Positions 1-6,749 of a DNA stretch of 6,805 nt are shown here, one piece after another. The notes under the pieces are model-generated. The model was not told the origin of the DNA. It worked only from the letters and a program-made list of their open reading frames with translations, and searched no databases. The DNA is from CAZITB01 sp964542055 (lineage in GTDB: Bacteria > Planctomycetota > Phycisphaerae > Sedimentisphaerales > CAMDDF01): assembly GCA_964542055.1 (NCBI GenBank), contig CAZITB010000132.1, positions 1 to 6,805 on the forward strand. The letters run 5' to 3'. Position 1 is the first letter of the stretch. Each line of letters opens with the position of its first letter. A program made the translations under genes and the position numbers.

Positions 1-61
1 AAGCTAAAAAGTTATGAGAAAATTAAACCTCAACAATCGGACAGTAGTGATTAAATATTAC

Positions 62-69
62 AAAGGAAA
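62..69 (+). promoter_or_regulatory. Ribosome binding site that sets the start of the hydrolase gene
   Basis: A purine-rich AAAGGAAA lies 7 bases upstream of the ATG at 77. The protein from that ATG opens directly with a signal peptide (Lys-Tyr-Tyr followed by a hydrophobic stretch ending Tyr-Gly-Gln). An in-frame ATG at 14 would add 21 mostly polar and basic residues in front of the signal peptide and has no comparable site before it. I therefore take 77 as the start. No promoter is convincing in bases 1-76. Confidence 0.7.
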
Positions 70-76
70 TAAAAAT

Positions 77-3000
77 ATGAAGTATTACCCTTTTATGTTT
101 CTCATGATTTTATGTTCTTTTGTTTATGGCCAAAAGCCATTTATAAGTTTCGAGGAAGATGAGGATATAGTTTTTAATACAGTCAATTGTGATGCAAAGC
201 ACAATGGTGATACCGTAAGTGACGGACAATCTTCTCTTAAATTATTTTCGTTCTCCCCAAATGCATCAGTTATGATCAGCGCAGGAAAAAAAATGGATTG
301 GCGGAGTTGTGAGCAGTTGTATTTTGATATCTTTGTAGAAAGTTCAAATAATGTTGCGTTGACACCAGTCATAGAAACTCGTAATGACGGGCATATTCCC
401 TTTGAGGAAATGAAACTTAATTCAGGTTGGAACAAGAATGTTACTTTTAATGCGGGTAAATTCAGGCCATACAGAGATTATTCCGAGATCAAAAGTTTAA
501 AATTTAATTTTAAAGCCTTTCCTGATTGTATAGTATATATGGATAATTTCCGCTGGGGAAAATTTCCTAAGCAGTTTTCTAAAATTGAATACCTTGAAAC
601 TAGAAAAGACCTTGATCCGACAGATGAGGAAAAGAAAAATGGTTTTATTGTATTTAAAACTAACTATATGGAACATGTATTTAAAAATAAATTGCCAAAA
701 CAAAGATTGGATGCTATCAATTTATTTGCCGCTGGCAATGAGCAGGAACCTGTTCTGATAAACATACACGCATTAAATGATATTAATAATGCAACTGTTG
801 ACATTGCTAATTTGTACGGGCCAAAAGGTTCTGTGATACCAGCTTCTAAATGGTCTTTAAAAATGATAAGACACTTAGATAAAAGGGAGCAATATACAGG
901 GGAAACTTATATAAGCCAGATACCAATGTATTTAACCGAGGCGAACCCTTTTGGTTATAATATTGGACAGAATACAAATTTATCGTTTTGGTTAACTTTA
1001 TCGGTAGATAAAGATTGTAAGCCTGGCATTTATAGTAGCAATTTCACTATTAGAGCAAGTTCGGGAAGAATGCAAATGCCGGTTACAATCCGTATATTAC
1101 CGTTTGAACTTCCAGAAGTGCAGGATCTTTTTTACGGTGAATATTATATAGGTGCAAGTGAAACGATTTTAAATAAAAAGCAAATCTATCAAGATCTTAC
1201 CGAAATGAAAAGTCAAGGCATGACGAGTGTTGGATTATGGTTTACCGTTGATCAAAGCAGTTATAAGGTAAACGGCACCGAAGTAAGTTTTGATTTCAAA
1301 GGCGACACACAATTTGAGTGGTTTATGGATTCCTATAAGGAACTTGGTTTTCCAATGCCGATAATTACAGGCCACGATCCTGGTAAGATATTTGGAAGTA
1401 AACTTTTCCAGTGGTACAGCACTGAATTTGATGAATTTTACATTAATTTTCATCAAGCCTTGGCGGGAGTGATAAAAGAAAAAGGTTGGCCTCAAATATA
1501 TGTTCAGCCATTTGACGAACCAAGTTGGCATGGTTTGGAAGAACGTAAAAAAAATCTGCATCTGTTGAAACTTTTACAAGAAAATGGTATTAAATCCGAA
1601 ATAGATGGTCCATGCGATGCCTATATGTCCGAACAGGCCGGCAAGTATGCTGATATGTGGACATGTTCATCTGTTTATATTCCGTTTGATAAAGTTCAAG
1701 AAGCTATCAGCAAAGGCAAACTTGTTACTATATATAATTATGATACGGCAGCTCTGGTTCCAGAAGCAGCTCGATGGGCGACTGGTTTTTTCAACTGGGC
1801 ATATAATCTAAATGGTGCTTACAACTGGGCCTATCGACATGCTTATGGGAGTTCCTATAATGATTTTGATTCTGAACATGGAGACCTGGTTCATTATTTT
1901 TCTTCGGAATCCAAAAGATCCGGTGGTCCAGCTATTAGTTGGGAAGCTACAAGAGAAGGTATTGATGACCGTCGCTATTTAGTGCTCTTAGAATCAGAGC
2001 TAAAAAAAGCCAAGGCTGAAAAATCTGCTGAAAAAGAGTTAATAAGCAGTATTGACAACGACCTCGAAATGTTAAGACAAAAGATAGGGAAATTTCTCAA
2101 TGCAGGCTCAAGCCTGGCGAAATGGGATCAAAGATTTAGTCGTCAGCAAGCAATCGAAGAAGGTTACAACGTCAGTGGCAGCTTGGCAGATGGTTTTGTT
2201 GCCGGAAATTTAAAAATGCAAAATACCTTCAGCCTGAATGAATATAACAATGTGCGTTGGATGTTAGCAAAAAATATTATGAAATTGAAAGGAAAGGCTG
2301 CAGAAAAAAAGTCCAAAAATAAACAAGACGAATTAGAATTATTAGTTCTTTCAAGGCAAGAAGCGGAAGTTCTTAATAATAGACTTAATATTTCGATCCC
2401 AGATTTAGATAAACATCCTGAAATTGATGGTATGATTGAATCAGAAAAAACTTGGAACCAAGCCAAAGTGATTCGTTTACAAAAGGACAGTGGGTTAGGT
2501 GAACCTGCTATGGAAACTGAGGTTAGATGTGGTGTGGCAAATAATGTCTTATATATTTCTGCAATTTGTGAGGAAGAAAAGATTAAATATATAACCGCAA
2601 ATGTGAAGAAAAACAATGGGCCTGTGTTTACGGATGATTGTATCGAAGTTTTCATAAGTCCCCAGCATGAAGATTTTTATTACCAAGTAATTGTAAATGC
2701 CAATGGTGCGGTTATGAAGCTTAGAAGTGATGAGAAATTATGGGAATCAGAAATCAAATCAGAAGGTAAGATAGATATTAAGAATCAAAGGTGGGTCGTG
2801 GAAGTGGCTATTCCATTAGATGATATACCCATCAAAGGACAGTTTAGGTTTAACGTTTGCCGTGCACGCCGACCTTTAGATGTTTATGAACTATATGCGT
2901 GGTCCCCGACAAATGGAAATTTTTCTTCTACGGATAAATTTGGATTAGCCAATATAGGGGATAACTCGATTGAACAGGATGAGATTGAGTGTGAGTTGAA

Positions 3001-3307
3001 ACTTTCGAAACAAATCGGTTATGTTCTGCCCGAAGATAGTCATTTTGTATTTGACGCTGAAACTGTGATTCCTCCCCATTTAAAGAGATCAGCTCATTTA
3101 GATATCTCAATTAAGGAGAACGAAAATTGGCGAAAGATAAAAAGACTGGAATCTTTATCAGCTAAAATGTGTTTAGCAATGCCTATAACTGGGATTCCTG
3201 AAGGGAAACATATAGTCCAATTTTCCATGTTTGTACCAGGGCACAAAGAAATAGTTCGCAAATTAACTTTTATTAAATTACCTTCGCCATTCATGAATGA
3301 CAATTAG
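77..3307 (+). CDS. Exported GH123/DUF4091-type glycoside hydrolase with C-terminal CBM9-like domain
   Basis: This is a 1076-residue protein if read from the ATG at 77. Residues 1-19 are a signal peptide (hydrophobic FMFLMILCSFVYG then Q), so it is exported. Residues about 20-165 look like a beta-sandwich, carbohydrate-binding-like domain. About 195-345 resemble the beta-rich N-terminal domain of GH123 (the 'W..L.V....PGIYSS.F.I' pattern, then 'ILPFELPE'). About 345-640 form the likely (beta/alpha)8 domain, with an adjacent Asp480-Glu481-Pro (bases 1514-1519) in 'QPFDEPSWHG'. GH123 beta-N-acetylgalactosaminidases use such an Asp-Glu pair in substrate-assisted catalysis. 'WEATREGIDDRRYL' at 622-635 is the signature I know from DUF4091 proteins. 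A charged helical, possibly coiled-coil, segment follows (636-675). About 774-964 resemble a CBM9/DOMON-like domain, and the last 110 residues are beta-rich. The family call is fairly secure. The substrate is not: GalNAc is only the best-studied case, and many DUF4091 proteins are uncharacterised. Confidence 0.8.
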   Translation: MKYYPFMFLMILCSFVYGQKPFISFEEDEDIVFNTVNCDAKHNGDTVSDGQSSLKLFSFSPNASVMISAGKKMDWRSCEQLYFDIFVESSNNVALTPVIETRNDGHIPFEEMKLNSGWNKNVTFNAGKFRPYRDYSEIKSLKFNFKAFPDCIVYMDNFRWGKFPKQFSKIEYLETRKDLDPTDEEKKNGFIVFKTNYMEHVFKNKLPKQRLDAINLFAAGNEQEPVLINIHALNDINNATVDIANLYGPKGSVIPASKWSLKMIRHLDKREQYTGETYISQIPMYLTEANPFGYNIGQNTNLSFWLTLSVDKDCKPGIYSSNFTIRASSGRMQMPVTIRILPFELPEVQDLFYGEYYIGASETILNKKQIYQDLTEMKSQGMTSVGLWFTVDQSSYKVNGTEVSFDFKGDTQFEWFMDSYKELGFPMPIITGHDPGKIFGSKLFQWYSTEFDEFYINFHQALAGVIKEKGWPQIYVQPFDEPSWHGLEERKKNLHLLKLLQENGIKSEIDGPCDAYMSEQAGKYADMWTCSSVYIPFDKVQEAISKGKLVTIYNYDTAALVPEAARWATGFFNWAYNLNGAYNWAYRHAYGSSYNDFDSEHGDLVHYFSSESKRSGGPAISWEATREGIDDRRYLVLLESELKKAKAEKSAEKELISSIDNDLEMLRQKIGKFLNAGSSLAKWDQRFSRQQAIEEGYNVSGSLADGFVAGNLKMQNTFSLNEYNNVRWMLAKNIMKLKGKAAEKKSKNKQDELELLVLSRQEAEVLNNRLNISIPDLDKHPEIDGMIESEKTWNQAKVIRLQKDSGLGEPAMETEVRCGVANNVLYISAICEEEKIKYITANVKKNNGPVFTDDCIEVFISPQHEDFYYQVIVNANGAVMKLRSDEKLWESEIKSEGKIDIKNQRWVVEVAIPLDDIPIKGQFRFNVCRARRPLDVYELYAWSPTNGNFSSTDKFGLANIGDNSIEQDEIECELKLSKQIGYVLPEDSHFVFDAETVIPPHLKRSAHLDISIKENENWRKIKRLESLSAKMCLAMPITGIPEGKHIVQFSMFVPGHKEIVRKLTFIKLPSPFMNDN

Positions 3308-3330
3308 TTCGATTCATTTAACACAGTTTA

Positions 3331-3350
3331 AATTAAATAAAATTAAATAA
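3331..3350 (+). repeat. Two perfect tandem copies of a 10-base AT-rich unit before the oxidoreductase gene
   Basis: The unit AATTAAATAA occurs twice back to back, ending 11 bases before the ATG of the oxidoreductase gene. It lies in the 54-base gap after the hydrolase stop codon. It may simply be AT-rich leader sequence that keeps the start codon unstructured, or a slippage product. The only ribosome-binding-like sequence here is the weak AAGAGAA at 3351-3357. I see no terminator hairpin in this gap, so read-through from the hydrolase gene is likely. Confidence 0.6.
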
Positions 3351-3361
3351 AAGAGAAAATT

Positions 3362-4504
3362 ATGGGTATTAATATTGGATTTGTTGGACTTGGTGAATTT
3401 GGAAGTTGTTTTGTACCAATTTATAAAGACCATCCTTGTGTAGATAAATTAGTTCTTTGTGACCTGAAAACAGATTTACTTAAACAAAAATCCGAAGAGT
3501 TTGATCTGCCGGAAACAGCCGCTAATCTTGATGAGTTGCTGGCCAGAGAAGACATAGATGCTGTGGCCATATATACTCAGCACTGGCTGCATGCTGAACA
3601 GGCGATCCAGACAATGAAAGCGGGAAAGCATGTAACAACCGCCGTTCCCGCTGCGTATTCTATTGAACAGATTGAAAAACTGGTTGAAACAGTTAAAGCA
3701 ACCGGCAAAATATATTCCGTTCAGGAAACCAGCGTGTATTATCCTGCTGTCGCTTATGCCCGCCAAAAACATAAAGAAGGACAATTTGGCGAAATATTCT
3801 TTATGGAAGGATGCTATTTCCATGACTGGTCACATGGCTTGGAAGAAGTTTACCGTCGAAGATATGGCGAGAAATTTGACCAAGAAGCTGGCGACCCGCC
3901 AATGATGTATGTAACACACTCTACCAGCGGACTTATGCGAGTTACAGGGACATACGCCACTGAGATTTCATGTATGGGGTACCATATAAAAAATGATCCG
4001 ATATATGATGGTAAAAAGGTGCACGGCAACAAATTTGCCAATCAGGTTGCATTTATGAAGATGAATAACGGAGCCACTGCACGTGTAGCGGAATTTAGAA
4101 GAATCGCTTATCTGGGAGAACCGGCATTTAGCTATTATGGTAACCAGGGCACATTTACATGTGACCCTTATAAATGGCATACTCTGGATGGCAATACACC
4201 CGTTGAACTGTCTCGATTTCACAGTCCCTTACCAAAAGAATTAGTTCAGTATGTATTCGGAGGTCACCACGGTTCTCATCCCTATCTCGTACATGATTTT
4301 GTGAACGCGGTAGTAAACAATACTATGCCTGAAAATAATGTGTGGGAAGCTGCAAGACATGTTTTGCCAGGATTGATGGCGGTGGAATCCGCAAAAAGAA
4401 ATGGTCAATGGATGAAAGTTCCTGATTTTGGGAATGTACCTCAAAAAACCGGTCCCGTTAAAGGCGTAACCCGCCCGAATGACGGTTGGTTTCAGGGGCA
4501 TTAG
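3362..4504 (+). CDS. Gfo/Idh/MocA-family NAD(P)-dependent oxidoreductase, atypical active site
   Basis: This 380-residue cytoplasmic protein has the usual length for the family. The N-terminal Rossmann fold carries the dinucleotide motif Gly9-Leu-Gly11-Glu-Phe-Gly14 in 'GFVGLGEFG'. 'DELLAREDIDAVAIYTQHWLHAEQ' and 'AGKHVTTAVPAA' (residues 87-98) match the strands that normally lead to the EKP motif. Here EKP is replaced by Ala94-Val95-Pro96, so the Lys normally contributing to catalysis and cofactor contact is absent. In the C-terminal alpha/beta domain the family's Asp-x3-His active-site pair reads Met182-Tyr-Val-Thr-His186, so the His is kept and the Asp lost. The pattern 'DPPMMYVTHSTSG' looks like a signature of its own subgroup rather than random decay, because the rest of the protein is intact. 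Members typically oxidise or reduce sugars, inositols or amino sugars. The substrate cannot be read from the sequence. The gene follows the hydrolase after 54 bases and is probably cotranscribed. Confidence 0.93.
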   Translation: MGINIGFVGLGEFGSCFVPIYKDHPCVDKLVLCDLKTDLLKQKSEEFDLPETAANLDELLAREDIDAVAIYTQHWLHAEQAIQTMKAGKHVTTAVPAAYSIEQIEKLVETVKATGKIYSVQETSVYYPAVAYARQKHKEGQFGEIFFMEGCYFHDWSHGLEEVYRRRYGEKFDQEAGDPPMMYVTHSTSGLMRVTGTYATEISCMGYHIKNDPIYDGKKVHGNKFANQVAFMKMNNGATARVAEFRRIAYLGEPAFSYYGNQGTFTCDPYKWHTLDGNTPVELSRFHSPLPKELVQYVFGGHHGSHPYLVHDFVNAVVNNTMPENNVWEAARHVLPGLMAVESAKRNGQWMKVPDFGNVPQKTGPVKGVTRPNDGWFQGH

Positions 4505-4612
4505 TACGCAAGAGCTGAAAAGCTTATCGAAACACACCTAACCGCGGAAAGCTATTTATGGATGTAGAAAATATAATGACTTTAAAGCTATAGTTGAAGC
4601 AGGTTTAAATTA
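4505..4612. other. 108-base gap between the oxidoreductase and UroD-like genes
   Basis: No gene or clear hairpin terminator is visible. A short open stretch after a TAA at 4539-4541 reads to a TAA at 4611-4613 and ends '...YNDFKAIVEAGLN', which looks protein-like, but it is only 23 codons long with no start of its own. GCAGG at 4599-4603, 9 bases before the ATG at 4613, is the probable ribosome binding site of the next gene. Confidence 0.5.
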
Positions 4613-5653
4613 ATGACAATACGTAAAAGACTCGAAGACGCTTTATCTGGAAAAGAAGTAACAAGACCGGTTTATGTTGCATACGATTGGTTTGTCAATA
4701 ATCGTGATATTGACTGGCAGAAAATGTTCGACCTTGGCATGGGTCAGATCAATCATGCAAATATTGTAAAATACGAATGGCCCAACCTTGAGATCAAACA
4801 AATCGAAACCCAAGAGAACGGACATTTAAGAAAAGATGTTTACTGGATAACAGATATAGGTGAGTTGCATGAATGGTTTATTGATGAGTGGCGGCAAGAA
4901 TATCTCATCAAGGAGCCAAAAGATTACAGGATCATGGCACGGGCTCACGAAGATATAACAATTGCGCCAACTAATGAGTACTTTGATAAATCAGAAGAAG
5001 CACTCGGAAACAGAGGAATTACGATCGGACAGTTTGGAGATATTCCTGCACAAAGCAGAAATGCATTTCAGCGAATACAGATTGATTTTGCAGGATTGGA
5101 AAGATTTTCAATTGATATTGCTTTAGAGGTTCGAGAACTTATAGAACTTATTGAGCTTATGAATGAAATCAAACTGCGGGAAGTAAAATGTTCACTTAAG
5201 ACCAGGGCAACCCAGATAAAACTTTGGGAAAACTTAAGCATCGAAACAATGGGACCCAACCTCTACAGGAGATATCTGGTGCCGGTTTATAAAGAAATAT
5301 TCAATATAATTTCAGACACCAACAAAAAACTGCAGGTACATTATGATGGCAAATTACAATCTATAGCTGATGATATTGCAGAGTTGGATTTTGACGGTGT
5401 CGATTCATTAACCGCTCCTCCAGAGGGCGACCTTGAAATAGCACAGGCAAGAAAACTTTGGCCTGATAAGTTCTTCTGGATTCACCCTTCGCTGGACTGG
5501 TTTGGCAGAAATAATAAAGATTTAATCCAGCTAATAAAAAAAGCCGCTGAAGAAGCCGGACCATATCGATACTGTTTCGAATTGAGCGAAGAAATTCCGC
5601 CACGATGGAATGAAACTTTGCCTATTGTATTAAAGACTTTACAAGATTTCTGA
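4613..5653 (+). CDS. UroD-like (uroporphyrinogen decarboxylase/corrinoid methyltransferase fold) protein
   Basis: This is a 346-residue cytoplasmic protein. It opens with 'MTIRKRLEDALSGKEVTRP', the usual start of UroD-superfamily proteins of the non-heme branch. Other matching parts are 'ELMNEIKLREVKCSLKTRA' (about 181-199), 'PNLYRRYLVPVYKEIFNII' (215-233), 'LQVHYDGKLQSIADDIAELDFDGVDSL' (240-266) and 'CFELSEEIPPRW' (321-332). In MtaA/MtbA-type methyltransferases of this fold a His-x-Cys plus a distant Cys bind zinc. Here the first site is His243-Tyr-Asp245 and Cys321 could be the distant ligand, so zinc binding is possible but not canonical. No heme gene lies nearby, so a role in porphyrin synthesis is unlikely. 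Proteins of this branch often sit with Gfo/Idh/MocA and glycan genes in PVC bacteria (my recollection), and their reaction is unknown to me. A methyl-transfer or decarboxylase-like step is conceivable. The gene appears intact. Confidence 0.85.
   Translation: MTIRKRLEDALSGKEVTRPVYVAYDWFVNNRDIDWQKMFDLGMGQINHANIVKYEWPNLEIKQIETQENGHLRKDVYWITDIGELHEWFIDEWRQEYLIKEPKDYRIMARAHEDITIAPTNEYFDKSEEALGNRGITIGQFGDIPAQSRNAFQRIQIDFAGLERFSIDIALEVRELIELIELMNEIKLREVKCSLKTRATQIKLWENLSIETMGPNLYRRYLVPVYKEIFNIISDTNKKLQVHYDGKLQSIADDIAELDFDGVDSLTAPPEGDLEIAQARKLWPDKFFWIHPSLDWFGRNNKDLIQLIKKAAEEAGPYRYCFELSEEIPPRWNETLPIVLKTLQDF
5135..5161 (+). repeat. Triple 9-base tandem repeat inside the UroD-like gene
   Basis: Three consecutive 9-base units, GAACTTATA, GAACTTATT and GAGCTTATG, encode Glu-Leu-Ile, Glu-Leu-Ile, Glu-Leu-Met (residues 175-183) within a helix. 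The unit length is a multiple of three, so gain or loss keeps the frame. It may be a slippage expansion, or simply a repetitive helix. Confidence 0.6.
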
Positions 5654-5659
5654 GGAGAA
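5654..5659 (+). promoter_or_regulatory. Orphan Shine-Dalgarno-like sequence directly after the UroD-like stop codon
   Basis: GGAGAA follows the TGA at 5651-5653 with no gap and is the best match to a ribosome binding site in the window. Nothing at normal spacing begins a gene: the next ATG (5677) opens a frame of only eight codons before TAG. I infer that this site once served the downstream enolase-type gene, in tight operon spacing, before that gene lost its 5' part. Confidence 0.4.
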
Positions 5660-5673
5660 CGTATAATATCTTT

Positions 5674-5926
5674 CAGATGCGTCAGGAGACGGTCAAGGAG
5701 TAGCGAATGTAAGAGTCGTACAATGAAGGTTTAGCTAACCAATTTGCCCCGAGTCATGTGGGTATGTTGGCAACGATGTAGTCTGAAGCGTTGACAGGGG
5801 TACATGCGGGCTGGGTATTGAGCCGCGAAAGTTTATACTATGTATCTTGGAGTGCCGACGCTGTCGAAAATGCCGGAAGGCAACATCGGGCATATTGTTA
5901 TAGCGAGATATGCCGAAGGGTAAAAG
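5674..5926 (+). mobile_element. Possible group II intron relic (structured 5' part, no reverse transcriptase)
   Basis: This stretch has no convincing protein and is richer in G+C than the intact genes (about 53% at 5761-5820, about 37% at 5341-5400). It contains pieces that resemble, from memory, the structured RNA of bacterial group II introns just upstream of the intron-encoded protein. These are a 'gcgaatgtaagagtcgtac' and 'ccgagtcatgtgggtatgtt' style series, then 'acatgcgggctgggtattga' with 'gccgcgaaa', then a 'ccggaaggcaacatcgggca' element. Translated in passing, these give the 'GVHAGWVLSRES' string seen in spurious proteins called over such introns. I see no GTGYG intron start, no reverse transcriptase (no YADD/FADD) and no domain V hairpin, so if real it is a fragment. 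Both boundaries are approximate. Another repeat or non-coding RNA remnant is possible. Confidence 0.4.
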
Positions 5927-5955
5927 AGCAAGGCTCCGCTTCGCTACGCCTTGCT
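5927..5955. repeat. 29-base palindrome at the junction with the enolase fragment
   Basis: Perfect 8-base arms AGCAAGGC (5927-5934) and GCCTTGCT (5948-5955) flank a 13-base centre TCCGCTTCGCTAC, in which GC/GC can pair once more around TTC. It would fold into a stable hairpin. No T-run follows, so it is not a standard intrinsic terminator. The G+C-rich palindromic form looks like a REP-like or small interspersed element. It ends exactly where recognisable enolase-family sequence begins. Confidence 0.75.
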
Positions 5956-6749
5956 GATGACATCAAACCTACTTTATCCTGTAAGCATGATAAGTTAGCC
6001 AATATACCTTTGATGAGTTATAATGTTCCCATAGAGGATATTGTACAAGCGGTGAAGAACGGCTATTTTTTCTTGAAGATAAAAATAGGTTCTGATCCTG
6101 ACAAAGATGGCGACCTTGACAAGATGCTTGAATGGGATAAGAACCGCATCAGGGAAATTCATGGAAAAGTAAAAAATATCGAAACGCCTTATACCGAGCA
6201 TGGACATGTGCCTTACTATTTTGATGCTAACGGTAGGTATGACAGTGCAAATCCATAGGTGCGTTAGATAGAATAATTCTTATGGAAGAACCTTTCCCTG
6301 AGGAATTTAAAGAAGATGTCTCGGATATTCCTGTTAGATTAGCTGCCGATGAAAGCGCCCATTCAGATGAAGATGCCGCTGAGCGAATCGAGCTTGGTTA
6401 TACAGCCATAGCGTTGAAGCCAATAGCAAAGACAATGAGCATGAGCCTGAAGATAGCCAAGCTTGCTCATGAGAAGAGCATTCCTTGTTTTTGTGCTGAT
6501 TTGACGGTTAATCCTATACTTGTTGACTGGAATAAAAATGTTGCAGCCAGATTACCAGCTTTACCGGGTATGAAGATAGGTGTTTGCGAATCCAATGGCC
6601 ATCAGAATTATAAGAACTGGCAACAGATGAAACAAGCTCATCCTATGGCAGGGTCAAGCTGGATTACACCTGAAAATGGAATGTTTAAATTAAATGAGAG
6701 TTTTTATAAAAATAGTGGTGGAATATTTGCTGAAATCTCAATTTTATAA
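5956..6749 (+). pseudogene. Decayed enolase-superfamily gene (mandelate racemase/dipeptide epimerase-like), N-terminus lost and frameshifted
   Basis: Two reading frames carry consecutive parts of one enolase-superfamily barrel. The first part, to about 6245, contains 'IPLMSYNVPIEDIVQAVKNG', the KxK catalytic motif in 'LKIKIG' (first Lys codon 6076-6078) and the first metal ligand in 'YYFDANGRY' (Asp codon 6223-6225). The second part, in the frame of 6282-6749, reads 'KSIGALDRIILMEEPFPEE' from about 6249, then 'LAADES' (Asp codon 6348-6350), 'ALKPIAK' (Lys codon 6417-6419), 'CADLTVNP' and 'GHQNYKNW'. The KxK plus later Lys and the Asp/Glu/Asp ligands fit the muconate lactonizing/dipeptide epimerase subgroup. 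About 264 codons remain of the 360-430 normal for the family. The N-terminal capping domain is missing, and a segment between 'NGRYDS' and 'KSIGALDRI' is deleted with a frame change. An ORF called from the TTG at 5791 would be a chimera with unrelated sequence. The substrate is unknown. With this damage no active enzyme is expected. Confidence 0.85.

Noticed and set aside
14..76. Alternative upstream start of the hydrolase at ATG 14
   Set aside because: It would place 21 polar and basic residues before a clear signal peptide, and it lacks the AAAGGAAA site that precedes ATG 77.
2164..2655. 163-codon open frame on the minus strand inside the hydrolase gene
   Set aside because: It lies wholly opposite a strongly supported coding region. 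The translation is Ser/Phe-rich and low in complexity with no recognisable domain, as expected of an antisense shadow in AT-rich DNA. The other minus-strand frames in the window look the same.
4542..4613. Short open stretch ending 'YNDFKAIVEAGLN' before the UroD-like gene
   Set aside because: It looks protein-like and could be the tail of a lost gene, but it is only 23 codons between stops, has no start, and I cannot match it to a family.
5927..5955. Reading the palindrome as an intrinsic terminator
   Set aside because: No run of T follows the right arm; the next bases are GATGACATC and belong to the enolase fragment.
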